From assembly GCA_963697675.1 (NCBI GenBank), contig CAVOOW010000002.1, positions 186,001 through 250,000 on the forward strand: a stretch of 64,000 nucleotides of DNA, written 5' to 3'. The first letter of the stretch is position 1. Every line of letters begins with the position of its first letter. Shown one piece after another: positions 55,675 to 63,823 of the stretch. Made by a program: the position numbers and the translations under genes. The notes below the pieces were generated by a model, which had not been told where the DNA came from, did not search any database, and saw nothing but the letters and a program-made list of their open reading frames with translations. Source of the DNA: CAVOOW01 sp963697675 (GTDB lineage: Bacteria; Actinomycetota; Actinomycetes; JACCUZ01).

Positions 55675-56365
55675 GTTGCCGCCCGTCGCGGAGTCACAGT
55701 CACGGCGGACACCGCGGACACGGCGGGCACCTCGGACACCGTGGGCACCGCGGGCACCGGGCACCGCGGGCACCGCGGGCCGGCGCGCGACGAGCAGCGG
55801 GCGCAGCGGCGTCGCGCCCAGCGACTCCACGAGCCAGGTCAACGGTCGGGCCAGCAGCAGCCAGCCGACCAGCACGACGCCAGCGCCGAACGCGAACCCG
55901 GCGAGCACGTCGTGCGGATAGTGCGCCGCGATGTAGACCCGAGCGAACCCCATCAGCAGCGCCGCCACGGTCGCGACAATCCCCAGCCGTCTGGAGACGA
56001 GCCACAGTCCGGCCGCGACCGCGCCTGCCATCACCGCGTGGTCGGAGGGGAAGGAGAAGTCGGCCGAGCGGTGCGCGAGCACGAGTATGCCGGGGTGGTC
56101 GGTGTACGGACGCGCCTCGTGCACACCGTTGACGATGGGCTGGTTCGCCGCAACGGCGATCAATGTGGCAGCGCCGGTCCACAGCGCCGCCGCCATCGTG
56201 CGAGGTCCGCGCTCCCGGGCGACCCACCAGCCGGCCAGCAGCAGACCGGCGAACAGCACGACCCCGTATGTGGCGTAGGCCAGCATCGCGCGCGTGCAGC
56301 CAGCCGGTGTCGCGGGCGAACTCGTTCAGCCCGCCGAACACGCCGGGCAACGATGTGGCAGCCAT
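55671..56365 (-). CDS. PAP2-family phosphatase with VPA-repeat tail, frame interrupted
   Basis: Membrane phosphatase, likely acting on undecaprenyl or phosphatidyl phosphates. From ATG 56365: GVFGGLNEFARDTGWLHAR. A slip in the GCGCGCG run at 56286-56291 leads into MLAYATYGVVLFAGLLLAGW. The catalytic motifs are NGVHEARPYTDHPG, FSFPSDHAVMAGAVAAG and MGFARVYIAAHYPHDVLAG. The C-terminus runs into a 9-bp tandem repeat. With 2 bp restored in the short repeat unit it reads as a Val-Pro-Ala tail ending at TGA 55671. As sequenced, the tail is out of frame and fuses to DedA. Confidence 0.82.
55707..55776. repeat. 9-bp tandem repeat, eight units, one of 7 bp
   Basis: Units of the form GGRCACCGC starting at 55707, 55716, 55725, 55734, 55743, 55752, 55759 and 55768. 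The unit at 55752 is GGGCACC, 2 bp short. On the coding strand a full-length array encodes V-P-A and V-S-A steps at the end of the PAP2 protein. The short unit shifts the frame and creates the PAP2-DedA read-through. Confidence 0.8.
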
Positions 56366-56421
56366 GAAAGCCTCTTTCCCAGCGCCGTTCCTGGCCGAGC
56401 GGCAGCGGCAGGCCCGCAGCC

Positions 56422-56442
56422 CTACTACGATGAGAGTAGTAG
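56422..56442. promoter_or_regulatory. BlaI operator 1
   Basis: CTACTAC-N7-GTAGTAG, a perfect 7-bp dyad (spacer GATGAGA), lying between the PAP2 start (56365, reverse) and the blaI start. Identical arms occur in operator 2, 24 bp away centre to centre. Confidence 0.7.
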
Positions 56443-56445
56443 AGA

Positions 56446-56466
56446 CTACTACTGTTCACGTAGTAG
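56446..56466. promoter_or_regulatory. BlaI operator 2
   Basis: CTACTAC-N7-GTAGTAG (spacer TGTTCAC), extended by one A/T pair on each side. It ends 12 bp before the GGAGGT of blaI. TACTAC/GTAGTA half-sites are, to my knowledge, those of actinobacterial BlaI. Autoregulation is likely. Confidence 0.72.
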
Positions 56467-56489
56467 TTGAGCCAGGTCGGAGGTCCCGG

Positions 56490-56889
56490 ATGCCGAAGCG
56501 GTCCCGCGTCCGTCGAGCCGACCGAGTCGCCGGGCGCCCGACGCGAACGTGGCGAGCTCGGCAACGAGGTCCTCGCTGCACTCGGTGCTGCCGATGGTCC
56601 GCTCACTCCCGCGCAGGTGCAGGCCGAGCTCGGCGGCGACCTCGCGTACACGACGGTCATGACCACGTTGGCTCGCCTGCATGAGAAGGGCGTGGTCGAA
56701 CGCGAGCGGGCCGGTCGCGCGTACGCCTATTCGCTCGTCGACACGGCCAGCGTCACCGCCCGCCGCATGCGGCAGGTCCTCGACAGCGGCGATGACCGCG
56801 AGGTGGTGCTCGCCCGGTTCCTCGACGAGCTCGGCCCCGACGAGCGACCCGTGCTCGCCCGCCTGTTGCGCGACGCGAGCCGCCGATAA
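56490..56889 (+). CDS. blaI: BlaI/MecI-family repressor, frame interrupted near start
   Basis: Winged-helix repressor of the penicillinase type. The best start is ATG 56490, 5 nt after GGAGGT (56479-56484), reading PKRSRVRRADRVAGRP. The conserved domain is one frame over: RERGELGNEVLAALGAADGP, then TPAQVQAELGGDLAYTTVMT, TLARLHEKGVVERERAGRAY and a dimerisation helix pair. A slip between about 56510 and 56545 joins them. Starting at TTG 56467 without a slip would place the start inside operator 2, which is unlikely. Paired with the M56 protease gene 3 bp downstream, by which it is presumably inactivated. Confidence 0.85.
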
Positions 56890-56891
56890 CC

Positions 56892-57874
56892 ATGCACGTC
56901 GCCATCTACCTGCCGCTGCTCGTCGCCGCCGTGCTCGGCGCGACCGCGCCACACCTGTCCCGCGCGCTGCCGCCCGCGACGGCCACCCGACTGCTCGCCG
57001 GCGCGGGGGTGGCGACGGCCACGGCCACCAGCTTTGTGCTCGGCGTGCTCACGTTCACCCTCGTCGCGGAGTTCGGGCCGGTCGCCCGACTCGGCTCCTG
57101 GTCGACGTCGAGGCTCGATGCGTCGAACCCGGTGCCGGACGGCGCATCGATCGCGGCAGGCGCGACGGTGTGCGTGCTCGCTTTTTTCGTTGTACGTGCG
57201 GTGGTTCGCAGTGTGCGCGCCACCCTTGCGGCCCGTCGGTTGTGCGGCGAGCTGGGCGGTGAGCCCGGCGACCTCGTGGTCATCGACGGCCCCGACGTCA
57301 GGGTCTTCGCCCTGCCCGCACTGCGCGGGCGCATCGTGGCCACGCGCCCGTTGCTCGCGGCGCTGCCTGCTGACGAGCGGCGTGCGGTGCTGGCGCACGA
57401 GACCGCACATCTGCGCAACCACCACCACCGGTACCGGTTGGCCGCCGAGCTGGCCGCCGCGGTCAACCCGCTGCTGCGGCCGCTGGCCCGCGGCGTCGAC
57501 TACGCGACCGAGCGCTGGGCCGACGAGGCGGCCGCGGGAACGGTCGGTGACCGCCGGGTCGTCGCGCGCGCACTCGCCCGCTGCGGACTCGGCCTGCGGC
57601 TTTCCGCGCCGGGGCGGCGGAGGCCCTGCACCGCCCGAGCGAGCCGTCCCGACTGGTCCATCCGGCCGAGCCTTCTCGACTGGTCCGCCGCGTCGAGGCA
57701 CTGCTTGCGCCCGCACCTCGCCATCGGCCGCTGCTCGTCGCCGGCGTCGCGGCCTTGCTCGTCGTCACGATGGTGGCCGTCGCGGAGACGCAGCGGGACA
57801 CGGAGCACCTGTTCGAGAACGCCAGCCACAACGTCGCCGCCGCGCACTCCGCCGCCGATGGTGGGTTGGGCTGA
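56892..57874 (+). CDS. M56 (BlaR1/MecR1-like) membrane metalloprotease, frame interrupted
   Basis: About 327 residues, ATG 56892. N-terminal hydrophobic spans, then the zinc motif HETAH at H169-H173 in VLAHETAHLRNHHHRY and the downstream EExxAxG-like ERWADEAAAGTVGDRRVV. At about 57605-57615 the frame slips. In the corrected frame it continues AAEALHRPSEPSRLVHPAEP, VEALLAPAPRHRPLLVAGVA and a last hydrophobic span, ending at 57874. It lacks a penicillin-binding sensor domain, as in the short actinobacterial M56 proteins, which respond to an unknown signal and relieve BlaI repression. Confidence 0.85.
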
Positions 57875-57877
57875 CGG

Positions 57878-58624
57878 CTAGGTCGCCGGCACCGGCTTGC
57901 GTCGGCCGAGAGAGGTCGCCAGCAGCCGGGTGACCAGCACCGCCGCCATGCTCTCCGCGACCAGCAGGCCGAGCAGCACCAGGAACTGCACGCGTCCCGC
58001 CTCGGCGGGGGAGGCACCGGCGAGCAGCAGCCCGACGTAGGCGCCGGGCAGCACCACGAGCCCGACGTTGCGGGTCTGGTCCAGCGCCGGCACCAACGCC
58101 CGGCCGGCCGACCGGCGCGAGACATCGGCGACGGCCTGCCTCGGTGAGGCACCGATCGCCAGGAATGCCTCCACGAGCTCCCAGCCCGCGAGCACGTCGT
58201 CGCGCATCCGGAGCGCCGCGAGCGTGGTGGCCGTCATCGTTCCGCCGATGACCTGCGCCGCGAACGGCACGAGGTCACGCGCGTCGCGGGGCAGCGCGCC
58301 GGTGACGATGACGACGGCGCAGACCGTGGCGGCTCCGATCGCGATGGCAACCGCCGCGCTGCTGAACGCGTGCGGGACTCCGCGCAGCCGGCGGCTGCTC
58401 GTGTAGGCGGCGACCCCCACCATCAGCGTCAGGTAGACAGGTGCCAGGGCGGGCCGGACGAAGACGGCGCGGATCACGAACCCGACGACCGCGAGCTGCA
58501 CCACCGCGCGTACGACAACTACCAGCGCATCGCGGTTCTGCCCCAGCCGGCCCACCCAGCCGACGAGCAGCAGCAGGGCGAGCAGGACGGCGACGGCGAG
58601 CGCGAGCGAGGACTGGTCGGTCAT
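57878..58624 (-). CDS. FetB/YbbM-type ABC permease (UPF0014)
   Basis: 248 residues, ATG 58624, seven hydrophobic spans. Family markers: RAVVQLAVVGFVIRAVFVRP, YTSSRRLRGVPHAFSSA, VIGGTMTATTLAALRMRDDV, the cytoplasmic loop EAFLAIGASPRQAVADVSRR, and LPGAYVGLLLAGASP. In E. coli FetAB this permease works in iron homeostasis with an ATPase; no ATPase gene is adjacent here. The start overlaps the stop of the sensor kinase (ATGA), so it is the last gene of the regulator-kinase-permease unit. Confidence 0.82.
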   Translation of the reverse strand: MTDQSSLALAVAVLLALLLLVGWVGRLGQNRDALVVVVRAVVQLAVVGFVIRAVFVRPALAPVYLTLMVGVAAYTSSRRLRGVPHAFSSAAVAIAIGAATVCAVVIVTGALPRDARDLVPFAAQVIGGTMTATTLAALRMRDDVLAGWELVEAFLAIGASPRQAVADVSRRSAGRALVPALDQTRNVGLVVLPGAYVGLLLAGASPAEAGRVQFLVLLGLLVAESMAAVLVTRLLATSLGRRKPVPAT

Positions 58625-59961
58625 GCGTTGGCACGGTCGGGTGTCGCGGCGAGCGGCAGCCGAACGACCGCGCGCAGCCCCGGCTCGGCGTCCTCGAGAT
58701 GCACCGAGCCGCCCAAGGACTGCACGAGCTCGCGGACGATCGCCAGTCCCAGGCCGCTCCCGCCCGAGTCCTGGCTGCGCGACGCATCGAGGCGGGCGAA
58801 GCGCTCGAAGACCCGCGCCCGGTCGGCGGCCGGGATGCCGGGGCCGTCGTCGCTGATGGTCAGCAGGGCCCACGGCCCGTCGTGACCGACCTCGACGGTC
58901 ACACAGGAGCGCGCATAGCGCTCCGCGTTGCTGAGGAGGTTCTCCAGCACCCGCGCGAGCGCGTCCCCGTCCGCCTGCGTGAACACCTCGTCAGGCGAGT
59001 CGATGAGCTGTACGTCGACGCGGCTTCCCGGGCGTGCGGCCGCTGCCGCCACGAGTGCGCGAAGGTCGACGGGCCCGACGCGGCGCGAGGGGCGGCGCTC
59101 GTCATCGAGGCGGGCCAGGAGGAGCAGGTCGTCGACAAGACGTGACAGGCGTTCGAGATCGGCGAGCGCGCCCTCCGACGTCTCGTCCCAGTCGGCGGCC
59201 TGCGGGTGTGCGCGGGCGACCTCGAGCTGGGTGCGGATCGAGGTCAGCGGGCTGCGCAGCTCGTGCGCGGCGTCGGCGACGAAGGCCCGTTGCCGGGCGC
59301 CGCCGGCGGCCAGCCGGTCGAGCATGTCGTTGAGGGTCTCGGCCAGCCGCGCGACCTCGTCCCGCGTCGCCGGGACCGGCAGCCGCGAACCGGTGCCTGC
59401 CTCGGTGATGGCCCCGACACCTCGTCGCAGCGCAGCCACCGGACGCAGCGCCGCCCCGACGAGGAACCAGCAGACCACGCCGAACGCCGCGATCAGCAGC
59501 GGGACCACGATGATCAGCACGAGCACGACGACGCGGAGGCTCCTCGACGCCTCGGTGCTGGAGACCGCAACCAGCACGGTGCGGCGGTCGTTCGCGGAGC
59601 CGGCCGTTGTGCCGACGATCCGCAGCTCGTCGGAGATCCCGATGCGGGACCCCGGCACCTCCTGCGTCACGCCACGGCGCGCCTGGGCGAGTGCCTTGCC
59701 GGACAGCAGTGGTACGAGCGCGTCGCCTCCCGGCGTCGCGGCCCGTACCCGGTCGTTGTCATCCACCACTTGTACGAGGACGGTGCCGCCGGCGACCGGC
59801 ACCGTGTTGGGCAGGTTCCCGGTGTCCACGAGTGTCGCGACGTCACGAGCGCGCTGCCGGGCCGAGTCGTCGAGGGTGCTCAGCAGGGTGTGCCGCAGCG
59901 CGACGGTCAGCACCACGGCGCCGCCGATCAGGACGAGGGCGACGAGTGCAGTCGCGGCCAC
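58621..59961 (-). CDS. OmpR-pair sensor histidine kinase
   Basis: 446 residues from GTG 59961. First span LVALVLIGGAVVLTVAL, a periplasmic sensor of about 110 residues, a second span (VVVLVLIIVVPLLIAAFGVV), a HAMP domain (ALRRGVGAITEAGTGSRLPV), the H-box FVADAAHELRSPLTSIR, the N-box VLENLLSNAERYARSCV and the G-boxes ISDDGPGIP and GGSGLGLAIV. The natural start is probably further upstream. GTG 60059 overlaps the regulator stop and is in another frame, so one more slip near 60000 is suspected. Confidence 0.9.
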   Translation of the reverse strand: MAATALVALVLIGGAVVLTVALRHTLLSTLDDSARQRARDVATLVDTGNLPNTVPVAGGTVLVQVVDDNDRVRAATPGGDALVPLLSGKALAQARRGVTQEVPGSRIGISDELRIVGTTAGSANDRRTVLVAVSSTEASRSLRVVVLVLIIVVPLLIAAFGVVCWFLVGAALRPVAALRRGVGAITEAGTGSRLPVPATRDEVARLAETLNDMLDRLAAGGARQRAFVADAAHELRSPLTSIRTQLEVARAHPQAADWDETSEGALADLERLSRLVDDLLLLARLDDERRPSRRVGPVDLRALVAAAAARPGSRVDVQLIDSPDEVFTQADGDALARVLENLLSNAERYARSCVTVEVGHDGPWALLTISDDGPGIPAADRARVFERFARLDASRSQDSGGSGLGLAIVRELVQSLGGSVHLEDAEPGLRAVVRLPLAATPDRANA

Positions 59962-60051
59962 GGTGAGGCGCGCCTGGATGCCGAGCCGGCCGCGTCGCCG
60001 CGATTCCGGTTTCGGCGCTTGCTCGGCGGCGGTTCTCCTGCCGCGGCCGCG

Positions 60052-60738
60052 TCAGCCACCGTCGGCTGCCAGCCGATAACCCACGCCGCGCACGGTCTCG
60101 AGCGCGCGCCGGTCGAAGGGCACGTCGATCTTGCGACGCAGATAGCCGACGTACACCTCCAGCACGTTGGGGTCGCCGCTGTAGTGGCTGTCCCAGACGT
60201 TGCGCAGGATCTGCGTCTTGGCCACCACCTCGCCGCGGTGCCGCATCAGGAACTCGAGCAACGCGAACTCCCGCGGCGTCAAGGAGATCTCGGTGCTGTC
60301 CCGGTGCACGGCACGCGAGGCCGGGTCCAGGGTCAGATCGCCGGCGGCGAGCACTGCCGGCCGGTCCGGCGCGCCGCGCCTGAGCAAGGCACGGAGGCGA
60401 GCGACCAGGACGACGTACGAAAAAGGCTTGGTCAGATAGTCGTCGGCGCCGATGTCGAGCCCGTCCGCCTCGTCGTACTCCCCGTCCTTCGCGGACAGCA
60501 TGAGCACCGGCACCCAGTTCTCCGCCGCCCGCAGCTGCTGGCAGACGCGGTAGCCCGAGAGGCGGGGCAGCATGATGTCCAGCACGATCGCGGCGTAGTC
60601 CCCTTCGAGGGCGAGGTGCAGCCCGTCCTCACCGTCGTGCGCGAGGTCGACGGTGAAGCCCTCGGCCTGCAGCCCGCGGCGCAGCGCCTGCGCCAGGCGC
60701 ACCTCGTCCTCCACCACCAGCACCTTCACGTGCCCCAC
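60052..60738 (-). CDS. OmpR-family response regulator
   Basis: 228 residues from GTG 60738 (GTG 60729, VKVLVVEDE, equally good). The receiver domain has EDE acidic residues, the phospho-aspartate in AAIVLDIMLPRLSGYR, and DDYLTKPF. The winged-helix output domain is LTPREFALLEFLMRHRGEVV, then NVLEVYVGYLRRKID and ETVRGVGYRL. Divergent from the LolA-like gene. Four CTGAGA/TCTCAG hexamers in the 87-bp gap are its probable binding site. Confidence 0.92.
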   Translation of the reverse strand: MGHVKVLVVEDEVRLAQALRRGLQAEGFTVDLAHDGEDGLHLALEGDYAAIVLDIMLPRLSGYRVCQQLRAAENWVPVLMLSAKDGEYDEADGLDIGADDYLTKPFSYVVLVARLRALLRRGAPDRPAVLAAGDLTLDPASRAVHRDSTEISLTPREFALLEFLMRHRGEVVAKTQILRNVWDSHYSGDPNVLEVYVGYLRRKIDVPFDRRALETVRGVGYRLAADGG

Positions 60739-60753
60739 CCTGCCCTGTTGGCA

Positions 60754-60802
60754 CTGAGATGTCGCTGAGAGGGCCGTTCAGGGTCTCTCAGCGTCGTCTC
60801 AG
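60754..60802. promoter_or_regulatory. paired direct-repeat operator for the OmpR-type regulator
   Basis: CTGAGA at 60754 and 60765 (11 bp apart), then TCTCAG at 60786 and 60797 (11 bp apart), in inverted arrangement. The two 18-bp blocks match as inverted repeats at 16 of 18 positions. Tandem hexamers one helical turn apart are the classic OmpR-family layout. Confidence 0.68.
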
Positions 60803-60825
60803 GACCGGCGAGGCAGAGTGGGTCC

Positions 60826-61945
60826 GTGATCAAGAACCCATCTCGTCTCACCCGTCGCCAGCTCGCCTGGACGGCACCCGCCGTCGGCCTCGTCGTCGTT
60901 GCGGCGGCCGTGGGGATCCCCATGGTGGCCAGCGCGTCGCCGTCGCTGCCGCACCGGTCGGCGGCCCAGCTGCTGGTCGACGTCAGCAAGGCCGGGGAGA
61001 CCCCGATGTCCGGCACGGTCGTCGAGACTGCCCGGCTGGGCCTGCCGGCGTTGCCCGAGGTCGGTGGCATGTCCATCTCGCCGACCGCGCTGCTGGCCGG
61101 CTCGCACACGGCGCGCGTCTGGTACGACGGGGCCACGAAGGCCCGGATCGCCCTGGTCGGCAACCTCGCCGAGACCGACCTCGTGCGCAACGGCCGCGAC
61201 GTGTGGCTCTGGACGAGCGGACAGAACACTGCCCAGCACGTGCGGCTGCCCGCCGAGATGGCGCACGCGACTCCGTCGTCTTCCATGTCAGCCGAGTCGG
61301 TCACGCCGCAAGCAGGCCGCGAAAGAGGCGCTCGCCGCAGTCAACCCGACGACCAAGGTGACCGTCGACGGCACCGCATCGGTCGCCGGCCGGTCGGCCT
61401 ACGAGCTGGTGCTCGAGCCCCGCGACTCGCGGTCGCTCGTCGGCGACGTGCGGATCGCCGTCGATGCCAAGACGAGCGTCCCGTTGCGGGTGCAGGTGCA
61501 CGCCGCCGGCGCCACGGGCCGGCCCGCGTTCGAGACGACGTTCACGTCCGTGTCGTTCGGCAAGCCGTCGGCGAGCGTCTTCCGCTTCGCACCGCCACCG
61601 GGCGCCAAGGTGACCACGACGCACGTCGCGCCGCCGTCCGCAGACGTGAAGGACCCCGCGCGTACGACATCTGATGGATCCTCGCCGAAGGTCATCGGCA
61701 AGGGCTGGACGACGGTGGTCGAGTTCTCCGGGGTGTCTCTCGCGCCTGGTGGCCCGGGTCGCGAGCGGGGTGGGGCGGCCGCACAGCTGTCGGCGCTGAC
61801 CAGGGCGATGACACCGGTGAGTGGCGCGTTCGGCAGCGGGCACGTGCTGCGTACGAAGCTCGTGACCGTGTTGCTGCTCGACGACGGACGAGCCTTCGTG
61901 GGCTCCGTCTCACCCGCGTTCCTCGAGCAGGTGGCGGCCAAGTGA
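60826..61945 (+). CDS. LolA/RseB-like envelope protein, frame interrupted
   Basis: About 373 residues from GTG 60826. The N-terminus is an export signal (RRQLAWTAPAVGLVVVAAAV then GIPMVASA). The first half of the domain (SAAQLLVDVSKAGETPMSGT, NLAETDLVRNGRDVWLWTSG) is followed by a slip at about 61305 (ACGCCGCAAGCAGG). The second half then reads KQAAKEALAAVNPTTKVTVD, SAYELVLEPRDSRSLVGDVR and FRFAPPPGAKVTT. The half-barrel fold is that of outer-membrane lipoprotein-sorting and RseB proteins. It overlaps the ABC ATPase by 4 bp, so it may deliver or sense a lipid substrate for that transporter. Confidence 0.8.
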
Positions 61946-62922
61946 CGGCTGTGGCGGAGCGGGCTGCGGCGCAACCAGTCGGTCAGGACGGCGCTGCCGC
62001 GATCCGCAGCTTCGGGCTGACGAAGCGGTTCCCCGGCGGCCAGGTCGCGGTCGATGCGGTGGACCTCGTCGTACCGCGCGGCGCGATCTATGGCTTCCTC
62101 GGCCCCAACGGGTCGGGGAAGACCACCACGATCCGCATGCTGCTCGGACTCGTCAGCGCGACCTCGGGCAGTCATGAGCTGTTCGGCGAGCCGATGCCGC
62201 GGGCTGCGGGCGCCGTCCTGCCGCGCGTAGGTGCGCTGGTGGAGGGGCCTGCCTTCCATCCCTACCTCAACGGTCGTGACAACCTGCTGCGGCTCGATGC
62301 GGGAGACCTCACGGTGCCGGGTCGCGCGTCTCGGGCACGCGTCAACTCGGCGCTCGAACGCGTCGGTCTCGCGGCAGCCGCGGGCAAGCGCTATCGCAAG
62401 TACTCGCTCGGCATGCGGCAGCGGCTCGGTCTCGCGGCCGCGTTGTTGCGTCCCCGGGATCTGCTCGTGCTGGACGAGCCGACCAACGGCCTCGACCCGC
62501 AGGGCACCCGCGAGGTGCGTCATCTGTTGCGCGAGGCGTCCAGCGAGGGAGCGACGGTCTTCGTGTCGTCGCACCTGCTCAGCGAGATCGAGCAGATCTG
62601 CACGGACGTGGGCGTGATGAGCCACGGCAAGCTCGTCTTCCAGGGCTCGCTGCCCGAGCTGCGCGCCGCGGCCGGGGTGCGAGTGCGGGTGGAGACGTCG
62701 CAGCCGCAGGCGGCCGCCGAGGTACTGACTCGGCTCGGCACGGGGCGTCCGGAGCTGCGGCCCGACGGTGTGGTGGCTGAGCTGGGGGCGGTGCCTTCCG
62801 AGAAGGTCACCGCAGAGCTCGTGGCTTACAACGTCGATGTACGACAGCTGGTTGTCGAACGCCCCGATCTCGAGGATCTGTTCGTGGCGTTGACGGGGGA
62901 GGGCTTCGATGTCGACGAGTAG
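61942..62922 (+). CDS. ABC transporter ATPase, BcrA type
   Basis: 326 residues, GTG 61942 overlapping the LolA-like stop. Walker A FLGPNGSGKTTTIRML, the signature region YSLGMRQRLGLAAAL, Walker B LLVLDEPTNGLD, and the switch VFVSSHLLSEIEQ. The GALVEGPAFHPYLNGRDNL segment is typical of BcrA-like ATPases that protect against cell-wall antibiotics or export lipids. Partner of the next gene (14-bp overlap). Probably controlled by the divergent two-component system. Confidence 0.9.
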   Translation: MTAVAERAAAQPVGQDGAAAIRSFGLTKRFPGGQVAVDAVDLVVPRGAIYGFLGPNGSGKTTTIRMLLGLVSATSGSHELFGEPMPRAAGAVLPRVGALVEGPAFHPYLNGRDNLLRLDAGDLTVPGRASRARVNSALERVGLAAAAGKRYRKYSLGMRQRLGLAAALLRPRDLLVLDEPTNGLDPQGTREVRHLLREASSEGATVFVSSHLLSEIEQICTDVGVMSHGKLVFQGSLPELRAAAGVRVRVETSQPQAAAEVLTRLGTGRPELRPDGVVAELGAVPSEKVTAELVAYNVDVRQLVVERPDLEDLFVALTGEGFDVDE

Positions 62923-63793
62923 CGTTTTGGTCGGTGGCAGGGACTCGGAAGCCGTCGCGCCTCGGCCGGCGGTTCGGCTGTCGCCGTCGCTGCGCTTGTT
63001 CCGCTCGGAGCTGCGTCTCGTACTGCGCCGGCGTCGGAACATCGCGCTCGTTGCGGTGCTGTGCTGCTTCCCGGTGCTGATCGGTGTCGCGGTCCGGCTG
63101 TCGGCGCCGAGTGACGGGGACGGTCCGCCGTTCCTGAGCCAGGTGACCGACAACGGGCTGTTCCTGGTGTTCACCTCGCTGACTGTGTTGCTGCCGTTCT
63201 TCTTGCCTTTATCGGTGTCCGTGGCGTCGGGGGAGGCGATCGCGGGAGAGGCGAACATCGGCACGCTGCGCAATCTCCTGGTTGTGCCGGTGTCCCGGAC
63301 GCGGCTGCTGCTGGTGAAGTTCGCGGGGTCGGTGGTGTTCGCCTTTGTGTGCACTTTCGCGGTGGCCGTGGTCGGTGTGATCGTCGGGCTGTTGCTGTTC
63401 CCGCACGGCGACGTGACGCTGTTGTCGGGCTCGACGGTGTCCTATGCGGACGCGCTGTGGCGGGCGTTGCTCGTCGCCCTCTATGTGACGCTCATGCTCG
63501 CCGGTGTCTGCGCGATCGGTATCTTCATCTCCACGTTGACCGAGGTGCCGATCGGCGCGATGGCTGCGACCGCGGTGCTCGCGATCGCCAGCGAGATCGC
63601 CGACAGCATCCCGCAGATCCACGTCATCCACCCTTTCCTGTTCTCCCACCCGTGGTTGAGCTTCGGCGACCTGCTGCGGGACCCGATCGCGTGGCACGGG
63701 GTGCAGATGGGCGTGCTGACGCAGGTCGCCTATCTGGCGGTGTTCCTGCCGCTGGCGTGGGCCCGGCTGCAGACCAAAGACATCACCTGCTGA
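62909..63793 (+). CDS. ABC-2 permease
   Basis: 294 residues, ATG 62909 inside the end of the ATPase gene. Six hydrophobic spans: an N-terminal cytoplasmic segment LRLFRSELRLVLRRRRNIAL, the first span, a large external loop, FLPLSVSVASGEAIAGEANI with the ABC-2 conserved TLRNLLVVPVSRTRLLLVKF, then a C-terminal set ending PLAWARLQTKDITC. Forms the membrane part of the BcrA-type exporter in the LolA-like/ABC operon. Confidence 0.87.
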   Translation: MSTSSVLVGGRDSEAVAPRPAVRLSPSLRLFRSELRLVLRRRRNIALVAVLCCFPVLIGVAVRLSAPSDGDGPPFLSQVTDNGLFLVFTSLTVLLPFFLPLSVSVASGEAIAGEANIGTLRNLLVVPVSRTRLLLVKFAGSVVFAFVCTFAVAVVGVIVGLLLFPHGDVTLLSGSTVSYADALWRALLVALYVTLMLAGVCAIGIFISTLTEVPIGAMAATAVLAIASEIADSIPQIHVIHPFLFSHPWLSFGDLLRDPIAWHGVQMGVLTQVAYLAVFLPLAWARLQTKDITC

Positions 63794-63823
63794 CACGCGC
63801 TGGCGGAGTCCAACCCTCGACTT

